From Gallionellales bacterium UBA7399 (lineage in GTDB: Bacteria > Pseudomonadota > Gammaproteobacteria > Burkholderiales > Gallionellaceae), in the NCBI GenBank assembly GCA_002470125.1, contig DKNB01000041.1:22648-49917 (forward strand): 27,270 nt of DNA, given 5' to 3'. Both the position numbers and the translations under genes were made by a program. Shown one piece after another: positions 1 to 7,421 of the stretch; within the stretch, counting starts at the first letter, position 1; each line of letters opens with the position of its first letter. Under the pieces are notes generated by a model. It was not told where the DNA came from and made no database searches. It was given only the letters and a program-made list of their open reading frames with translations.

Positions 1-654
1 TGGCCACAGTCCCTGTTGCCAGCCCCACAGCCCCATGGCTGCGGCCAGAAAACCAAGCGGGATCGACCCCGCATCGCCCATAAACACCTGGGCCGGATAA
101 AAGTTGTAGTACAGCATCCCCAGGCTAGCGGCAGCTATTGAAAAATTTAACATTGCCTGCGTGTCTTCGCCATGCATCAACGCCGCCACCCCGTACATCG
201 TAAAACCAAAAAATGCCATTCCTCCAGCCAGACCATCCGATCCGTCCATGAAGTTAAATAAATTGATCATCCAAACCACACACAACAGCACAAGCATAGA
301 TACCAGGACGCCCTGTGTCCAAAAACCAGATCCAACAACAAGTATTGCTGCCCCAAAAATATGTGCAATAAGGCGCTGCCGTATTGGTAAACCACGTACA
401 TCATCCAAGAGAGAGACGGCAAACAAAATAATCAGGGGCAGTAACACCCACCAAACCAACGACATCAACATCAGCGCCCAGGCAGATAGCAGGCCGGCCA
501 TCAAGCCCACTCCGCCGATACGCGGGGTTGGGCTCTCGTGCAGTGAGCGCTCGTTAGGAATGTCTTGAATATTTTTATCTGCCTTACTGAACAGCATGAT
601 AGTAATTACCAGCATGGTAATTAGAGCGGCAATAAGTGGGGCATAATGCGACAT
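1..654 (-). CDS. Polyprenyl-phosphate sugar-1-phosphate transferase, GT4/MraY-WecA family (3' end missing)
   Basis: This gene is read on the minus strand from an ATG at 654 and stays open to the window edge, giving the first 218 residues. The product is a multi-pass membrane protein. Family hallmarks are visible: a DD pair in LLDDVRG (residues 83-88), NLFNFMDGSDG (131-141) and FMGDAGS (191-197). These are the Mg2+ and substrate motifs of the WecA/MraY superfamily, which transfers a sugar-1-phosphate from a UDP-sugar to undecaprenyl phosphate at the inner face of the cytoplasmic membrane. MraY itself is unlikely because the gene stands outside a mur cluster, so an O-antigen or exopolysaccharide initiating enzyme (WecA/WbpL-like) is the better guess. 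The sugar cannot be told. It is divergent from rsmE with an 88-base spacer. Roughly the last third of a usual 330-360-residue protein is outside the window. Confidence 0.85.
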   Translation of the reverse strand, partial: MSHYAPLIAALITMLVITIMLFSKADKNIQDIPNERSLHESPTPRIGGVGLMAGLLSAWALMLMSLVWWVLLPLIILFAVSLLDDVRGLPIRQRLIAHIFGAAILVVGSGFWTQGVLVSMLVLLCVVWMINLFNFMDGSDGLAGGMAFFGFTMYGVAALMHGEDTQAMLNFSIAAASLGMLYYNFYPAQVFMGDAGSIPLGFLAAAMGLWGWQQGLWP

Positions 655-688
655 AGGGAACTATTGCTCTATAGCCAAACATGGGTAA

Positions 689-716
689 TTGAAATACATA
701 GTCTTCATATTATAAT
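689..716 (+). promoter_or_regulatory. Sigma-70 promoter for rsmE
   Basis: TTGAAA at 689-694 and a perfect TATAAT at 711-716 are separated by 16 bases. The expected start is near 723, giving rsmE (ATG 743) a leader of about 20 bases. The palindromic ATTATAAT core also reads TATAAT on the other strand and could help the divergent glycosyltransferase, but no good -35 is seen in that direction. Confidence 0.6.
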
Positions 717-742
717 ACACGTCACCCACACCGAATCGCTTA

Positions 743-1480
743 ATGACCACGCCACGCTTCTATTGCCCTCAGATCCAGCATGCCACGACTGAATTTGAGC
801 TGCCTCCAGCGGCAGCACACCACGCCAATCGAGTCTTACGTCTACGTGTCAATGATGAGGTGCGGCTGTTTGATGGAATAGGCAATGAATTTCTCGGCAA
901 CATTCGAACGATCAGCGACAGCCGGGTTGCCCTACAGGTATTACAGGTTAATACGATCAGCAGGGAGCCTCTATTGTGCATCACACTCGCACAGGCTCTG
1001 TGTAGCAACGAAAAGATTGACTGGGTGATGCAAAAGGCGACTGAACTTGGTGCCGTAGAGGTGCAACCTTTGCAAACTAAGCGCAGCATGAAAAAACTAA
1101 CCGGCGAGCGAGCAGAAAAGCGTGTCCAGCACTGGGGGGGGGTCGCGATCGCGGCTTGTGAGCAGTGCGGCCGGAACACCCTACCCAAGATCCACCCCCC
1201 GCTAGAGTTCAGTGCGTGGTGTGCCACACTGGCAAACATACCCGACACAAAGTTTATTTTATTGCCCGAAGCAGTGACCACACTATCTCAGCAACCGAAG
1301 CCACAAGGGCCGGTAATTTTACTGATTGGGCCGGAGGGAGGGTTCAGTGCAGAGGAGACGCAGCTTGCCCAGCAGGTCGGCTTCACCCCTATTCGCCTAG
1401 GTGCGCGTATCTTGCGTACCGAAACGGCAGCAATGGCAGGTATGGCCGCTCTGCAAACTCTGTGGGGAGACTTTATTTAA
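743..1480 (+). CDS. rsmE: 16S rRNA (uracil(1498)-N(3))-methyltransferase RsmE
   Basis: The 245-residue product has the normal length for RsmE, a SPOUT-class (knotted) SAM-dependent methyltransferase that methylates N3 of U1498 in 16S rRNA of the 30S subunit. Visible marks are the N-terminal RNA-binding (PUA-like) part with HHANRVLRLRVND (26-38), KATELGAVE (98-106), AACEQCGRN (137-145), the knot motif LLIGPEGGFS (193-202), and RLGARILRTETAA (218-230), which lines the SAM pocket. The gene runs alone on the plus strand and converges with pyrD. The codons for W131-G132-G133-V134 contain nine consecutive G (1134-1142), but the frame is intact and the alignment to the family motif is preserved. Confidence 0.95.
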   Translation: MTTPRFYCPQIQHATTEFELPPAAAHHANRVLRLRVNDEVRLFDGIGNEFLGNIRTISDSRVALQVLQVNTISREPLLCITLAQALCSNEKIDWVMQKATELGAVEVQPLQTKRSMKKLTGERAEKRVQHWGGVAIAACEQCGRNTLPKIHPPLEFSAWCATLANIPDTKFILLPEAVTTLSQQPKPQGPVILLIGPEGGFSAEETQLAQQVGFTPIRLGARILRTETAAMAGMAALQTLWGDFI

Positions 1481-1527
1481 CTGGCCGCCGACAACGGCCA
1501 TCCGCCCCCAGCTCGCTATCAGTGGCC

Positions 1528-1557
1528 AAAAAATGTAGGGCGCACATGGCTGCCCTA
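1528..1557 (-). terminator. Intrinsic terminator of the darP-pyrD transcript
   Basis: Read on the minus strand, TAGGGC (1557-1552) and GCCCTA (1541-1536) form a six-base-pair stem with a ten-base loop. After two bases a run of six T follows (1533-1528). It lies just after the pyrD stop at 1570. A second small inverted repeat, TGGCCG/CGGCCA at 1482-1500, follows the convergent rsmE stop but has no T run. Confidence 0.65.
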
Positions 1558-1569
1558 AAGATTCTACTG

Positions 1570-2583
1570 TCAGTCCTGAGTCGCTTTCGCACACTCGTCA
1601 ATTAACCCAGTACCACAATAAAGCAACCCGCTATAGAGCTGAACTAGCGCAGCGCCGGCGTGCATTTTCTCTACTGCATCGCAGCCACTCATTATCCCCC
1701 CTACGCCGATAATGGGTATGGCACCCTGCAATGCTGCAGCAAGCTCACCAACAACAGCAGTCGATTTTTTACCCAGTGGCGCGCCACTAAGTCCGCCCAC
1801 CTCAGCGCTTCCCACTAGATGCTCTAGGCCATTACGAGCCACAGTTGTATTGGTGGCGATGACGCCATCAATGTGATGTCGCTGCAGAAGCGCTGCCACC
1901 TGATGGACCTGATCACTGTCAAGATCGGGGGATATTTTTAATGCCAATGGGACATACCTTCCATGCAAGTCCGTCATTCTTGCCTGCTCTGCCTTAAGCT
2001 GTGAGAGTAACGCATCCAGTTCATCGCCCCGCTGCAATTGGCGTAAGTTTTTGGTATTAGGTGAAGAAATATTTATAGCAATATAGCTGGCGTGAGCATA
2101 TACGCGTCGCAGTCCGATAAGGTAATCAGCAGCAGCATGGTCAATTGACGTATCCCTACCTTTGCCAATATTAATACCAAGAATGCCACTATACTTTGCT
2201 CGCTTTACGTTTTCGATGAGCGCATCTACACCATGGTTATTAAATCCCATGCGATTAATGACACCACGCACCTTGGTCAATCGAAATAAGCGTGGCCTTG
2301 GGCTGCCCCCTTGGGGGCTTGGTGTGACAGTCCCGATTTCAATAAATCCAAAACCAAGCGCAGCCAACGCGTCAATGTAATCACCATCCTTATCCAACCC
2401 CGCAGCTAGGCCAATTGGGTTGGGAAAGACCAGGCCCATCACCTTGCGTGGACTATCGGTCGGGCGCACAACAACCCGTGACAGCAAGCCAGAAAAATAC
2501 GCCAGCTGCAACGCCTCAAGTGCAACGAAGTGAGCGGTCTCTGGTTTAAGAGCAAACAATAATGGTCGGATAAGTTGATACAT
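1570..2583 (-). CDS. pyrD: Dihydroorotate dehydrogenase (quinone), class 2
   Basis: This 337-residue membrane-associated flavoenzyme oxidises dihydroorotate to orotate in pyrimidine synthesis and passes electrons to quinone. The N-terminal helical stretch YQLIRPLLFALKPETAHF is typical of class 2 enzymes. FMN and substrate motifs are clear: GLAAGLDKDG (58-67), INRMGFNNHG (109-118), NISSPNTKNLR (171-181, containing the catalytic serine of this class), ATNTTVAR, GLSGAPLG and IIGVGGI. I chose the ATG at 2583 because the 15 extra in-frame codons upstream lie inside bpt and do not resemble the family. The bpt stop (2587-2585) is one base from this ATG, so translation is probably coupled. It is the last gene of the darP-esterase-aat-bpt-pyrD run. 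Confidence 0.96.
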   Translation of the reverse strand: MYQLIRPLLFALKPETAHFVALEALQLAYFSGLLSRVVVRPTDSPRKVMGLVFPNPIGLAAGLDKDGDYIDALAALGFGFIEIGTVTPSPQGGSPRPRLFRLTKVRGVINRMGFNNHGVDALIENVKRAKYSGILGINIGKGRDTSIDHAAADYLIGLRRVYAHASYIAINISSPNTKNLRQLQRGDELDALLSQLKAEQARMTDLHGRYVPLALKISPDLDSDQVHQVAALLQRHHIDGVIATNTTVARNGLEHLVGSAEVGGLSGAPLGKKSTAVVGELAAALQGAIPIIGVGGIMSGCDAVEKMHAGAALVQLYSGLLYCGTGLIDECAKATQD

Positions 2584-2584
2584 A

Positions 2585-3319
2585 TTAAAAGTTGCAAGCA
2601 GGGAGCGCTTGCCACTTGTTATGCACAAGTCCCTGTAGTGAACTAAAGTTAGTCTTGTATGTCATTTTTTTGCTCTCTTTGATCCAGTAACCCAAATACA
2701 GATAGTCTAATTTTAATTTTAGGCACGCATCAATTTGCCACAAAATACCATAAGTGCCAAGACTGGCTTTCGCCATGTTTGGTTCATAAAACGTATACAC
2801 CGAAGACAGCCCATCGGTAAGGATATCAACAATACTTACCATGCGCAGCACTCCGCTATCGCGAAACTCAACCAGCATGGAATCGGTGTTACTTTGGAGC
2901 AAAAAATTTCGATATTGCTCACGGCCATCACCTTTCACATCACCATCAGGGTGGCGTATCATTTGGTAACGCCGGTACAAATCAAAATATTCATTTTTGT
3001 CGCTTAACCCATGCAGAGAGATCTCCATCCCCCCATGGCGCTGCCTGGATCGTCGCTGTGTTCGACTTGGTGAAAATAATGCAACATCAACACGCACTGG
3101 GATGCAGGCCCGACAAGAACTGCACTGTGGTCTATAGGTAAGTGTTCCGCTGCGACGAAAGCCGCATCGAACCAACTCTGAGTAAGCCCCCGGGACAGCC
3201 AAAAACTCGGGCGCAACGACCTGTGAGCATGCCAACCTGTCGGGTAGGTAGCTACAAACATACGGAGCTGTCAGATAGAGCTGTGCAGCTGATAGCGAGG
3301 TATCACGCAGCAAACTCAT
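2585..3319 (-). CDS. bpt: Aspartate/glutamate leucyltransferase Bpt
   Basis: The product (244 residues from the ATG at 3319) is a Bpt/Ate family aminoacyl-tRNA-protein transferase. It moves leucine from Leu-tRNA to proteins with N-terminal Asp or Glu, marking them for ClpS/ClpAP. Family signatures are the start SLLRDTSLSAAQLYLTAPY, the cysteine cluster CSSCRAC within a stretch reading YRPQCSSCRACIPVRVDV, and the C-terminal YLYLGYWIKESKKMTYKTNF. A TTG two codons upstream (3325) is possible but less likely. The gene overlaps the end of aat by 17 bases and abuts pyrD, a conserved string in betaproteobacteria. The paired aat gene supplies the other leucine-transfer branch. Confidence 0.93.
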   Translation of the reverse strand: MSLLRDTSLSAAQLYLTAPYVCSYLPDRLACSQVVAPEFLAVPGAYSELVRCGFRRSGTLTYRPQCSSCRACIPVRVDVALFSPSRTQRRSRQRHGGMEISLHGLSDKNEYFDLYRRYQMIRHPDGDVKGDGREQYRNFLLQSNTDSMLVEFRDSGVLRMVSIVDILTDGLSSVYTFYEPNMAKASLGTYGILWQIDACLKLKLDYLYLGYWIKESKKMTYKTNFSSLQGLVHNKWQALPACNF

Positions 3320-4004
3320 AATCAAATCGCCACCTAGGCGGCGAATCTGGGTAGCGTACTAATTCTTTTAAATCATTCATAAATTTTACACGTGGAATCT
3401 CACGCGCTCCAAGCGACGACAGATGCACCGTACTCAGCTGACAGTCAATCATGCCGTAATTCCAGCGCTGTAACTGCCTAGCCAGGTGAACAAGTGCAAT
3501 CTTGGATGCATCGGTGACGTGACTGAACATGGACTCCCCATAAAACATCCGGCCAATACTGACGCCATAAAGTCCGCCCGCCAGGCGACCATTTATCCAT
3601 GTCTCCACGGAGTGTGCCATCCCGACACGATGCAGCTGGACGTACGCCGCAATCATGTTGTCGTGTATCCACGTTCCCGCGTGCTGCCCACAACGTGGTG
3701 CAGCACAGGCACGCATGACCTGCTCAAAGGCGCTATCCGTACGAATCTCATAATTCTTGTTACGCAGAGCCTTGTGTAACGATCTAGAGACCTTGATCTC
3801 CTCCGGCACAATAACCATGCGCGAGCTTGGGCTCCACCAAAGAATCGGATCTCCAGCATTAAACCAAGGGAATACGCCTTGCCGATAAGCATCCAATAAC
3901 CTGTGTACAGAAAGCTCTCCCCCCGAGGCCAGCAGACCATCTGGGGTTTTTAGTGCCTGATCTACGGGTGGGAATGGGGTGTCGATGCCTAACAATGTAA
4001 TCAT
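3303..4004 (-). CDS. aat: Leucyl/phenylalanyl-tRNA--protein transferase
   Basis: This 233-residue cytosolic enzyme transfers Leu or Phe from aminoacyl-tRNA to the N-terminal Lys or Arg of proteins, creating N-degrons recognised by ClpS. Recognisable family stretches are FPPVDQALKTPDGLLASGGELS near the N-terminus, then QGVFPWFNAGDPILWWSPSSRMV, HSVETWINGRLAGGLYGVSIGRMFYGESMFS and YGMIDCQLSTVHLSSLGAREIPR. The ATG at 4004 begins MITLLGIDTPFPP, matching the family start. The longer frame to 4055 uses a TTG codon and adds unrelated residues. There is no strong Shine-Dalgarno sequence, so this start rests on homology. The stop overlaps the bpt start, and the esterase gene lies 69 bases upstream. Confidence 0.94.
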   Translation of the reverse strand: MITLLGIDTPFPPVDQALKTPDGLLASGGELSVHRLLDAYRQGVFPWFNAGDPILWWSPSSRMVIVPEEIKVSRSLHKALRNKNYEIRTDSAFEQVMRACAAPRCGQHAGTWIHDNMIAAYVQLHRVGMAHSVETWINGRLAGGLYGVSIGRMFYGESMFSHVTDASKIALVHLARQLQRWNYGMIDCQLSTVHLSSLGAREIPRVKFMNDLKELVRYPDSPPRWRFDYEFAA

Positions 4005-4073
4005 CTCTGTCGCAAGTCGGTATAAATAAAACAACTTCAATAACGTGCGTTGCAAAGGTTTGCAAATCCGGAC

Positions 4074-4760
4074 TTAGACGCGCTCGATATTTAATTGTCG
4101 CTCCAGCCAAGTCCTGATATCGCACACCTCCTCTGCGCATACCGAGTGTGGCATGGCGTACTCATGCCATTCCACCTCATAATTTTGTTTTATCATTTCC
4201 TCGGCTGAGACCCTGCCCCGCTCATAGGGCACCACCCGATCATTACGCCCATGCGCCATAAAGATAGCGGTGTTCCGATTGGCTACGTCAGCCTCATCCG
4301 ACAACGTCTCAGCCAGCGGAAGATAGGTGGACAGCGCCAAGATCCCACCCAAGCGAGCTGCGTGACGTAATCCGGTATGCAATGCGATGGCTCCGCCCTG
4401 TGAAAAGCCAGCAAGAAAAATTCTTCTCGGAGCGATACCACGTTGCACTTCTTGTGTAATAAGAGCTTCAATGGCCGCTTGTGACGCGCGAATACCCTGA
4501 GCATCTTGCTGCGCAACAATGCTAGCGGCGGCAATGTCATACCATGCCCGCATGACCAGGCCGCCGTTGATCGTGACTGGTTGCTTTGGCGCATGTGGGA
4601 AAATGTAACGCACCGCCATCTGAAGATCCAGTTCGTGCGCAATAGAAACAAAATCTTCTCCATCCGCACCCAGACCATGCAGCCAAATAATACTAGCCCC
4701 GGGGGACTCCCCGGTTTCAAGGGCAATGTGTGGCAGAACATCATCCATCATTTGTGCCAT
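4074..4760 (-). CDS. Carboxylesterase/phospholipase-type alpha/beta hydrolase (EstB/acyl-protein thioesterase family)
   Basis: The 228-residue product is a small cytosolic serine hydrolase. It shows the family oxyanion motif WLHGLGADGEDF (26-37), the nucleophile elbow GFSQGG with Ser120, an acid in GRNDRVVP (Asp174) and the catalytic His in MPHSVC (His205). The length and motif order match bacterial carboxylesterases related to acyl-protein thioesterase 1, which hydrolyse short acyl or thio esters. The physiological substrate is not known from sequence. The gene lies 22 bases downstream of darP and 69 bases upstream of aat on the same strand, so it is probably co-transcribed with genes of protein N-terminal modification. 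No signal peptide is seen. Confidence 0.87.
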   Translation of the reverse strand: MAQMMDDVLPHIALETGESPGASIIWLHGLGADGEDFVSIAHELDLQMAVRYIFPHAPKQPVTINGGLVMRAWYDIAAASIVAQQDAQGIRASQAAIEALITQEVQRGIAPRRIFLAGFSQGGAIALHTGLRHAARLGGILALSTYLPLAETLSDEADVANRNTAIFMAHGRNDRVVPYERGRVSAEEMIKQNYEVEWHEYAMPHSVCAEEVCDIRTWLERQLNIERV

Positions 4761-4782
4761 TTCATATTAAATGGCGTCCTAG

Positions 4783-5313
4783 TTACTCGGAAATCTGCAA
4801 GGCCTGCTCTGGTAAAATCTCACGCAACACTTGAAAAATCTCACGGTAGCTCTTTAACGGTTTTGCCAACTCCTTTTCTTTGATAGCGTTTCGAACCAAC
4901 GCTCTCAGCCTTTGTGCATCTACCCCAGGATGATCGGCAAGCAACTCGGTCAGTGCCCCCTCACTCTCAAGAAGACGGTCCCTCCATCTGTCTAACTGAT
5001 GCAGCCAGGCAATATGCTGGTGTGATTTTCCACCCCACTTTTCTAGCATGGCAACGATCGGGGCAACATCAACCTCACGCATCAGTCTACCGATATATTG
5101 CATCTGTCGTCTCTGCGCGCCAAATTTATTAATGCGCCTCATTTCAATGATTGCATCAACCAAGCGCTCCGGCAGGTCTATTTGCCTTAATTTGTCGAGA
5201 CCAAGCCCCACCAGCCGCTCACCAATATCTTGCAGATCATGCATTTGTTGCTTAATTTTGGTCTTGCTGGGCGGCAGATCTAACTCTTCTGCATTATCAT
5301 TGTTGCGATGCAT
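4783..5313 (-). CDS. darP: DarP/YjgA family ribosome-associated protein
   Basis: The product is 176 residues from the ATG at 5313. It contains the DUF615 pattern LDLPPSKTKIKQQMHDLQDIGERLVGL, then DLPERLVDAIIEMRRINKFGAQRRQMQYIGRLMREVD, the highly conserved core of YjgA/DarP. The E. coli member acts late in 50S subunit assembly. The protein is helical, charged and cytosolic. I chose 5313 because the residues encoded upstream (to 5397) run through the divergent pmbA leader and are unlike the family. There is no Shine-Dalgarno sequence before this ATG, but a perfect TATAAT sits nine bases upstream, so the mRNA may be leaderless. The divergent darP/pmbA pair is common in beta- and gammaproteobacteria. 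Confidence 0.9.
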   Translation of the reverse strand: MHRNNDNAEELDLPPSKTKIKQQMHDLQDIGERLVGLGLDKLRQIDLPERLVDAIIEMRRINKFGAQRRQMQYIGRLMREVDVAPIVAMLEKWGGKSHQHIAWLHQLDRWRDRLLESEGALTELLADHPGVDAQRLRALVRNAIKEKELAKPLKSYREIFQVLREILPEQALQISE

Positions 5314-5330
5314 AGGTGCGAAATTATAAA
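5303..5330 (+). promoter_or_regulatory. Candidate promoter for pmbA
   Basis: TTGCGA (5303-5308, four of six consensus bases) and TATAAA (5325-5330, five of six) are 16 bases apart. Transcription would start near 5337, just before the first possible ATG (5342) and about 38 bases before the preferred ATG (5375). It overlaps the start of darP. Confidence 0.35.
5323..5328 (-). promoter_or_regulatory. Candidate -10 box of darP
   Basis: Minus-strand TATAAT lies exactly nine bases before the darP ATG in the context TATAATTTCGCACCTATG. No matching -35 is visible at normal spacing. If used, the transcript would begin within about three bases of the start codon. The kdsD start has a nearly identical element. 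Confidence 0.4.
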
Positions 5331-5348
5331 TAGATGTTGTTATGATAG

Positions 5349-5366
5349 CGCTTTCCAATGAAAGCG
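5349..5366. repeat. 18-base inverted repeat in the pmbA leader
   Basis: CGCTTTC (5349-5355) and GAAAGCG (5360-5366) are perfect inverted copies around the spacer CAAT. In the pmbA RNA they would form a seven-base-pair hairpin ending eight bases before the ATG at 5375. The right arm carries GAAAG, the only Shine-Dalgarno-like stretch at that start. It may instead be a protein operator in the divergent promoter region. Confidence 0.5.
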
Positions 5367-5374
5367 TTTGCCTT

Positions 5375-6730
5375 ATGAATGACATTACGTCACCCAAACA
5401 TCGTTTTTCTCACTCCAGCGACACCCTGCAACAGATTGCACAGGACATGCTCACCTATGCCAGACAGCAGGGGGCGACCGCCTCCACGGCAGAGGTATCA
5501 GATGGTTTTGGGCAGACCATCACGGTCCGCCAGGGCGAAACAGAGACCATTGAATATAATCGTGACAAAGGCCTTGGTATTACAGTTTATATAGATCAAC
5601 GACGTGGCAATGCCAGCACCTCGGATTTCTCACCACAGGCCATCCGCGACACCGTCAATGCCGCCCTCTCCATTGCTCGTCATACCGCAAGCGATAACTG
5701 TGCTGGGCTACCCGAGCAAAACATGCTGGCCACCGAGTTCCCTGACCTAGATCTATACCATCCCTGGTTATTAGACGTAGATGGTGCAATTCAACTAGCA
5801 AAAATCTGTGAGCAATCCGCATTTGATGCGGACAAACGAATAAACAATTCGGAGGGCGCCACGGTTAGCGTACACGAATCACAATTTGTATACGCTAACA
5901 GCTTGGGCTTTATCAGTGGCTATCCATCTTCCCGCCACAGCATCAGCTGTGCCGTCATTGCAGGCAAGGAGAGCGCCATGCAGCGCGATTACTGGTACAG
6001 CGAAGCGCGTGCAGCGAGCGATCTGATGACCGCAGAAAAAGTCGGCCAAATCGCCACGGAGCGAGCTGTGCGACGACTCAATAGCCGCAAACTTGACACC
6101 ATGCAGGTGCCCGTTCTCTTTGAGGCACCAGTGGCGGCCACCCTGCTTGGTCATTTTGTTGGCGCAATCAGCGGTGGCAGCTTGTACCGCAAATCCTCTT
6201 TTTTGCCAGATCATCTTGGCAAGCAGGTATTCTCACCCAACATCTGCATCGATGACATACCGAGCATTCCACGTGGGCTTGCCAGTGGCGCATTTGATGA
6301 CGAGGGTGTAAAAACACAATGCCGCACCATTGTTCTGGATGGCGTACTACAGGGCTATTTCCTTGGCACCTATTCTGCGCGCAAACTAGGCATGAAAACC
6401 ACCGGCAACGCAGGTGGCAATCACAACCTTATCCTGCGTCCTGGTGAGCTCACGCTTAACGATCTCATAAAAAAAATGGGGCGCGGTCTGCTGGTTACCG
6501 AGCTACTTGGGCAGGGTGTTAATCATATTACTGGAGACTACTCACGTGGCGCCGCAGGATTTTGGGTGGAGCACGGCGAAATTCAATATCCAGTAGAGGA
6601 AATCACTATCGCCAGCAATTTGAAGGATATGTACACCCATATCGCAGCCTTGGGTAATGACTCCCTGGTTCAGGGATCTAGGCAATGCGGCTCTATTTTA
6701 ATTGAGACCATGATGGTGGCAGGGCAATAA
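5375..6730 (+). CDS. pmbA: Metalloprotease subunit PmbA (TldE)
   Basis: The product (451 residues from the ATG at 5375) belongs to the TldD/PmbA (U62) family. TldD and PmbA/TldE form a cytosolic heteromeric protease that matures some ribosomal peptides such as microcin B17 and degrades CcdA. Typical stretches are VRQGETETIEYNRDKGLGITVY near the N-terminus, APVAATLLGHFVGAISGGSLYRKSSF in the middle, and ITGDYSRGAAGFWVEHGEIQYPVEEITIASNL at the C-terminus. No HExxxH zinc motif is present, as expected for PmbA rather than TldD. An ATG at 5342 would add 11 residues. I prefer 5375 because the likely promoter would leave 5342 almost without a leader. tldD is not in this window. Confidence 0.94.
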   Translation: MNDITSPKHRFSHSSDTLQQIAQDMLTYARQQGATASTAEVSDGFGQTITVRQGETETIEYNRDKGLGITVYIDQRRGNASTSDFSPQAIRDTVNAALSIARHTASDNCAGLPEQNMLATEFPDLDLYHPWLLDVDGAIQLAKICEQSAFDADKRINNSEGATVSVHESQFVYANSLGFISGYPSSRHSISCAVIAGKESAMQRDYWYSEARAASDLMTAEKVGQIATERAVRRLNSRKLDTMQVPVLFEAPVAATLLGHFVGAISGGSLYRKSSFLPDHLGKQVFSPNICIDDIPSIPRGLASGAFDDEGVKTQCRTIVLDGVLQGYFLGTYSARKLGMKTTGNAGGNHNLILRPGELTLNDLIKKMGRGLLVTELLGQGVNHITGDYSRGAAGFWVEHGEIQYPVEEITIASNLKDMYTHIAALGNDSLVQGSRQCGSILIETMMVAGQ

Positions 6731-6740
6731 CTACCAATAC

Positions 6741-6790
6741 CCCACTCTGACATTATCCGAGATATCACGAACACAAAGCCCGAGTGGGCT
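6741..6790. terminator. Possible bidirectional terminator between pmbA and ubiX
   Basis: Two overlapping structures sit in the 62-base gap between convergent genes. A short hairpin AGCCC-GAGT-GGGCT (6777-6790) is followed by a T-rich stretch ending in TATATTTT. A longer-range perfect pair, CCCACTC (6741-6747) and GAGTGGG (6782-6788), competes with it. The T run is weak, so efficiency is doubtful. Confidence 0.35.
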
Positions 6791-6792
6791 GG

Positions 6793-7416
6793 CTATATTT
6801 TGATGCTTGACGTACTCACCTGACCCCATCGCTCTACCAGGGTATGGTCCACCCCCAAGTGATCAAGTATTCTGGCAACCACAAAATCCACCAGATCTTG
6901 CACACTTTTTGGATGGTAATAGAAGCCTGGATTGGGGGGTAAGATAGTGGCGCCGGCACGGCTCAGCCTAAGCATATTTTCTAAATGAATGGCAGATAAT
7001 GGGGTTTCACGCGGCACCAAAATTAACGGTCGACCCTCCTTAAGCATGACGTCAGCTGCACGAGTAATTAGATCGTCACTTAATCCTGTCGAAACGGCGG
7101 CCAAGGTGCCCATAGTGCATGGGCATATCACCATTGCATCGCCCGGATTCGAGCCGGATGCCATCGGGGCAAACCAGTCATCCCGACCGAACACACGAAG
7201 CTCCCCACTAAATTTACCAAGTCGCTCGAGCAGGACTATTTCGGCATCCTGAGGACGACTCGGAAATACGAAATCTAACTCTTGTTTGGCAACAATTTGT
7301 GCCGCTTGAGAGTACACCAGGTGCACACGCTGACCGCCTTGAAGCAAACACTCAAGCAGGCGCATGGCATAGGGTAAGCCAGATGCGCCTGTTAACGCTA
7401 GGACAATGGTTTTCAT
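6793..7416 (-). CDS. ubiX: Flavin prenyltransferase UbiX
   Basis: This 207-residue cytosolic enzyme joins a dimethylallyl group to FMN, making the prenylated FMN cofactor of the decarboxylase UbiD, used in ubiquinone synthesis. The start MKTIVLALTGASGLPYAMRLLECL with the FMN-binding GASG (10-13) is diagnostic. Later conserved stretches include DDWFAPMASGSNPGDAMVICPCTMGTLA, AADVMLKEGRPLILVPRETPLSAIHLENMLRLSRAGATILPPNPGFYYHPKS, which carry the phosphate-binding and catalytic residues. The ATG at 7416 has GGAA about nine bases upstream. It is the last gene of the long minus-strand run and converges with pmbA. ubiD is not in the window. Confidence 0.95.
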   Translation of the reverse strand: MKTIVLALTGASGLPYAMRLLECLLQGGQRVHLVYSQAAQIVAKQELDFVFPSRPQDAEIVLLERLGKFSGELRVFGRDDWFAPMASGSNPGDAMVICPCTMGTLAAVSTGLSDDLITRAADVMLKEGRPLILVPRETPLSAIHLENMLRLSRAGATILPPNPGFYYHPKSVQDLVDFVVARILDHLGVDHTLVERWGQVSTSSIKI

Positions 7417-7421
7417 ATATT

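Noticed and set aside
161..568. Plus-strand 135-codon open frame
   Set aside because: It is antisense to the glycosyltransferase reading frame, whose motifs (DD, NLFNFMDGSDG, FMGDAGS) are unmistakable. The plus-strand peptide is low-complexity and resembles nothing.
1165..1605. Plus-strand frame overlapping rsmE, possibly a frameshifted fragment after the G9 tract
   Set aside because: rsmE is complete in one frame through the tract and keeps all its motifs to a normal length, so there is no frameshift to explain.
4005..4055. Longer aat from a TTG codon
   Set aside because: The added residues do not match the family, and the ATG at 4004 gives the expected start MITLLGIDTPFPP.
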